Shown here: piece by piece, positions 11,964 to 14,115 of the stretch
Layout: the number at the start of each line of letters is the position of its first letter
Numbering within the stretch: the first letter of the stretch is position 1
Source: Thermoplasmata archaeon
GTDB taxonomy: Archaea > Thermoplasmatota > Thermoplasmata > UBA184
Assembly: GCA_027314845.1 (NCBI GenBank)
Contig: DAHVAA010000018.1
Coordinates: 1-14,115, forward strand
DNA length: 14,115 nt
Direction of reading: 5' to 3'
Notes under the pieces: model-generated
Databases searched by the model: none
What the model was told of the DNA's origin: nothing
The model's input: only the letters and a program-made list of their open reading frames with translations
Position numbers and translations under genes: made by a program

Positions 11964-14115
11964 GGTCCTCCTCGTCCTTCGCCGCGAGCGCCGCCCGCAG
12001 TCGGTCGTAGTCGGGCACGACGTCCGGCCTCAGGGCCGGCAGGTTCTGGCGCTCGAGCTCGGCGACCCGGCGCCGGGCCGTCGCACGGTCCCCCCGCGCG
12101 TAGGAGAGCTGGGCGAGCCGGAGGACGACGTCGACCTCGTCCGCCGGGGCCTGGAGCTCGCGGACGAGACGATAGGCGTCCAAGAGGTCGGCCTCCGCGA
12201 GGTCGTACTCCCCGCGGTCGAGCTCGATCTTCCCCTGGACGATCATCGACTGCACCATCCCGAAACGGTCGCCCATTCGTTCGAGGAGCTCCCGTGCCCG
12301 ACGGCACCGTTCCGCCGCTTCGTCGAGCCGGCCGGCCTCGCGCAGGATATCGGCCGAATTGAACAGCGCCCACCCCACCCGTCGGGGGTCGTGGGCCTTT
12401 TCCGCCAGCCGGACCGCTTCGGCGAACTCTGCGGTCGCCTCGGCGTAGCGGGGCGCGAGCGCGGGATTGCCCGCGATCACGACCCCGAGGAAGAGGTGCG
12501 CTTGCGCCGCCTCGCGCGTGTCCCCGAGGCGTTCGAGGATGTGCGCGGCGTCCCGGGCCTCGGTCATCGCCACCTCGGGCTGGCCGAGCATGGCGAGAAC
12601 GTAGGCGCGTCGAACGAGGCCGAGCGCCGTCGCCCGCTCGTTCCCGCTCTCGCGGGCGAGCCGGAGCTCCTCGGTGTGCTCGGCGAGCGACTCCGAGTAA
12701 CGGCCCTGGTAGTACAGCGCCTCGCCCCGGAGCCGGCGGAGTCCGATCCGGACGAGGGGGTGGGTGGAAAGCTCGGTGGACGTGAGCACCTTGGCGGTCG
12801 CGCCTTCGGCAGCGGTCCACTCTCCCCGGCTCGTCAGGATCTGGGCGAGGTAGAGCTCGAGCATCGCGCGGACGTGCGGCGAGAGCTCCCGGCCCCGCCG
12901 GTCGAGCTGGTCGCGCAGCATCGCCTCGGCCTCCTTGAGCTGGCCCGCATGGTCGGTCTGCTGGGCGATCTCGAGGCGGAGCTCGGACTCGCCGTCCGCA
13001 TCGTCCGGTTTCAGCCTCCGGTGGCTCTCGAGCGCTCGCTCGAGGTGCTCGCGGGCCGACTCGGGGGCGAACGAGCGGTCGGCGATGTCCGCGGCGGCCC
13101 GGTTGTACTGGAAGGACTTCTCGTCGACCTTGCCGAGGTAGAAGTGGCGGGCGAGCGCGTAGAGGGTCGGGATGTCGACGCCCGCCGTCGCCTCGACCGC
13201 CTCACCGGCCTTCTGGTGGAGCAGACGGCGTCGGCTCTCGCTGAGCTGGTCGTAAACACCGGAACGGACCCCGTCGTCGGCGAACGCGAGGAGCTCACCG
13301 GGACGTTCGATGAGGAGGCCGCGATGGACGAACGTGTCGACGGTCTCCGCCAGGCGTTCCTCGTCTTCGTCGCTCGCGCGCAGGAGCAGTGCGAACGGGA
13401 ACTCCGGGCCGAGGACCGAAGCGACGGCGAGGACCCGTTCGGCCTCTTCCGGGAGCGCCGAGAGGTCCTCGGGGGTCCCCGGTACCGAACCGCCCGACCC
13501 CATCGGTCCCGCGTGGCTCCCGAGACGACGGTCGAACTGTTCGAGGAGCAGCGGGTTCCCGCCGGTCTCCGAGTATCGCCGGGCGACCTCCTCGACCGAG
13601 AACTCGCGCTCGGGCTCCCGCCAGCGAAGGTACTGGGCCACCTCCTCGGAGGAGAACGGGCGGAGCACCACGCGCCGGGCGTGCGTCGCGGCCTCGAACG
13701 CCTCGAGCCGAGAGCGCTTCGCGGAGGAGAGCGTCTCGAGAGGGCGGGAGGTGGCGACCAGCCAGAGCGGCCGGTTCTGTATCTGGCGGACGACGTACTC
13801 GAGGGCCTCGAGGGACGGTTCGTCGCTCCGATGGAGGTCCTCGAGGACGAGAACGGTCGGTCCCCGCCGGGTGAACTCGAGGAACTGCTCGGTGATCGCG
13901 CTCCAGATCGGGTCGCGGACCGACTCGGTCCGCTCGTCCGCCTCGCCGAGCGCGGAGAGCAGACGCTCCTCGATGTAGACCGGGGAGGAGAAGCTCGCGT
14001 CGCCCAGCCGGGGCGCGAAGCCGATGAGGAACCGCTCGGCCCCCGGGACGCCCGGGACGATGCTCTCCTCGGACCGGGCCGTGGTCCGGGCGCTCTCGAG
14101 CGCGCCGCGGATCAA
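11953..14115 (-). CDS. STAND-type ATPase with C-terminal TPR repeats (N-terminus outside window)
   Basis: The 5' end lies beyond the right edge; 720 residues are visible and the first codon in the window is not a start. Visible residues 1-210 belong to an AAA/STAND NTPase, with Walker B TVLVLEDLHRSDEP (87-100) and the sensor-like LWLVATSRP (117-125). ETGGNPLLLEQF, a typical STAND signature, follows at about 186-197. A winged-helix-like region (about 220-300, including RGLLIERPGELLAFADDGVR) comes next. Helical TPR-type repeats run from about 330 to 715, e.g. EALYYQGRYSESLAEHTEEL and GKIELDRGEYDLAEADLLDA. The Walker A loop and any N-terminal effector or regulatory domain are off-window. Such proteins are MalT- or AfsR-like signalling switches in transcription, or defence sensors. 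The end overlaps nadC by 11 bases. Confidence 0.85.
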   Translation of the reverse strand: MIRGALESARTTARSEESIVPGVPGAERFLIGFAPRLGDASFSSPVYIEERLLSALGEADERTESVRDPIWSAITEQFLEFTRRGPTVLVLEDLHRSDEPSLEALEYVVRQIQNRPLWLVATSRPLETLSSAKRSRLEAFEAATHARRVVLRPFSSEEVAQYLRWREPEREFSVEEVARRYSETGGNPLLLEQFDRRLGSHAGPMGSGGSVPGTPEDLSALPEEAERVLAVASVLGPEFPFALLLRASDEDEERLAETVDTFVHRGLLIERPGELLAFADDGVRSGVYDQLSESRRRLLHQKAGEAVEATAGVDIPTLYALARHFYLGKVDEKSFQYNRAAADIADRSFAPESAREHLERALESHRRLKPDDADGESELRLEIAQQTDHAGQLKEAEAMLRDQLDRRGRELSPHVRAMLELYLAQILTSRGEWTAAEGATAKVLTSTELSTHPLVRIGLRRLRGEALYYQGRYSESLAEHTEELRLARESGNERATALGLVRRAYVLAMLGQPEVAMTEARDAAHILERLGDTREAAQAHLFLGVVIAGNPALAPRYAEATAEFAEAVRLAEKAHDPRRVGWALFNSADILREAGRLDEAAERCRRARELLERMGDRFGMVQSMIVQGKIELDRGEYDLAEADLLDAYRLVRELQAPADEVDVVLRLAQLSYARGDRATARRRVAELERQNLPALRPDVVPDYDRLRAALAAKDEEDRAR

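Noticed and set aside
1..14115. CRISPR arrays, insertion sequences, integrases, att sites, tRNA or rRNA genes
   Set aside because: No regularly spaced repeats, transposase or integrase motifs, or cloverleaf-like sequences were found by reading both strands; gaps between genes are too short for most of these.

Overview
The window is strongly GC-rich and densely coded, so the few AT-rich patches stand out. Several genes (positions 5375, 6715, 6800, 9635) start about 25-30 bases downstream of a TATA-like AT patch and have little or no leader, which is the usual architecture of leaderless archaeal transcripts. Together with the gene set (adenosylcobalamin-type ribonucleotide reductase, PolX with helix-hairpin-helix motifs, short three-cysteine NadA, large STAND/TPR ATPase), this suggests a GC-rich archaeon, perhaps of the Thermoplasmatota. 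The lineage is an inference; no rRNA or tRNA gene is present to fix it.

Layout, left to right. (1) 1-164, minus: start of a membrane protein cut by the window edge. (2) 165-450: a leader/promoter region with an AT-rich patch, a small hairpin and two tiny reading frames before nrdJ. (3) 451-3243, plus: class II ribonucleotide reductase. (4) 3280-5375, minus: a MarR regulator and a 14-helix-type MFS exporter, overlapping by 4 bases, with an AT-rich palindrome over the TATA box in front. (5) 5451-6715, minus: a TIGR02757/DUF2400 protein followed by a coupled unknown 132-residue protein. (6) 6800-9291, plus and divergent from (5): a GNAT-type protein, then a family X DNA polymerase whose PHP domain looks catalytically dead. 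(7) 9288-9635, minus: a small protein with four regularly spaced CxxC pairs, overlapping the polX stop tail to tail. (8) 9739-10119, plus: a small membrane protein. (9) 10151-14115, minus: a STAND-type ATPase with TPR repeats (cut by the right edge), nadC and nadA, closely packed and probably co-transcribed.

How they work together. NadA and NadC are consecutive steps from iminoaspartate to nicotinate mononucleotide. MarR and MFS form a classic self-controlled efflux unit. The TIGR02757 protein shares the Asp/His motif and a four-cysteine cluster with endonuclease III-type glycosylases, and it sits opposite a gap-filling polymerase, so 5451-9291 may be a base-excision-repair neighbourhood. That is the most interesting proposal here, and it is inference. 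No CRISPR array, insertion sequence, integrase or att site was seen.
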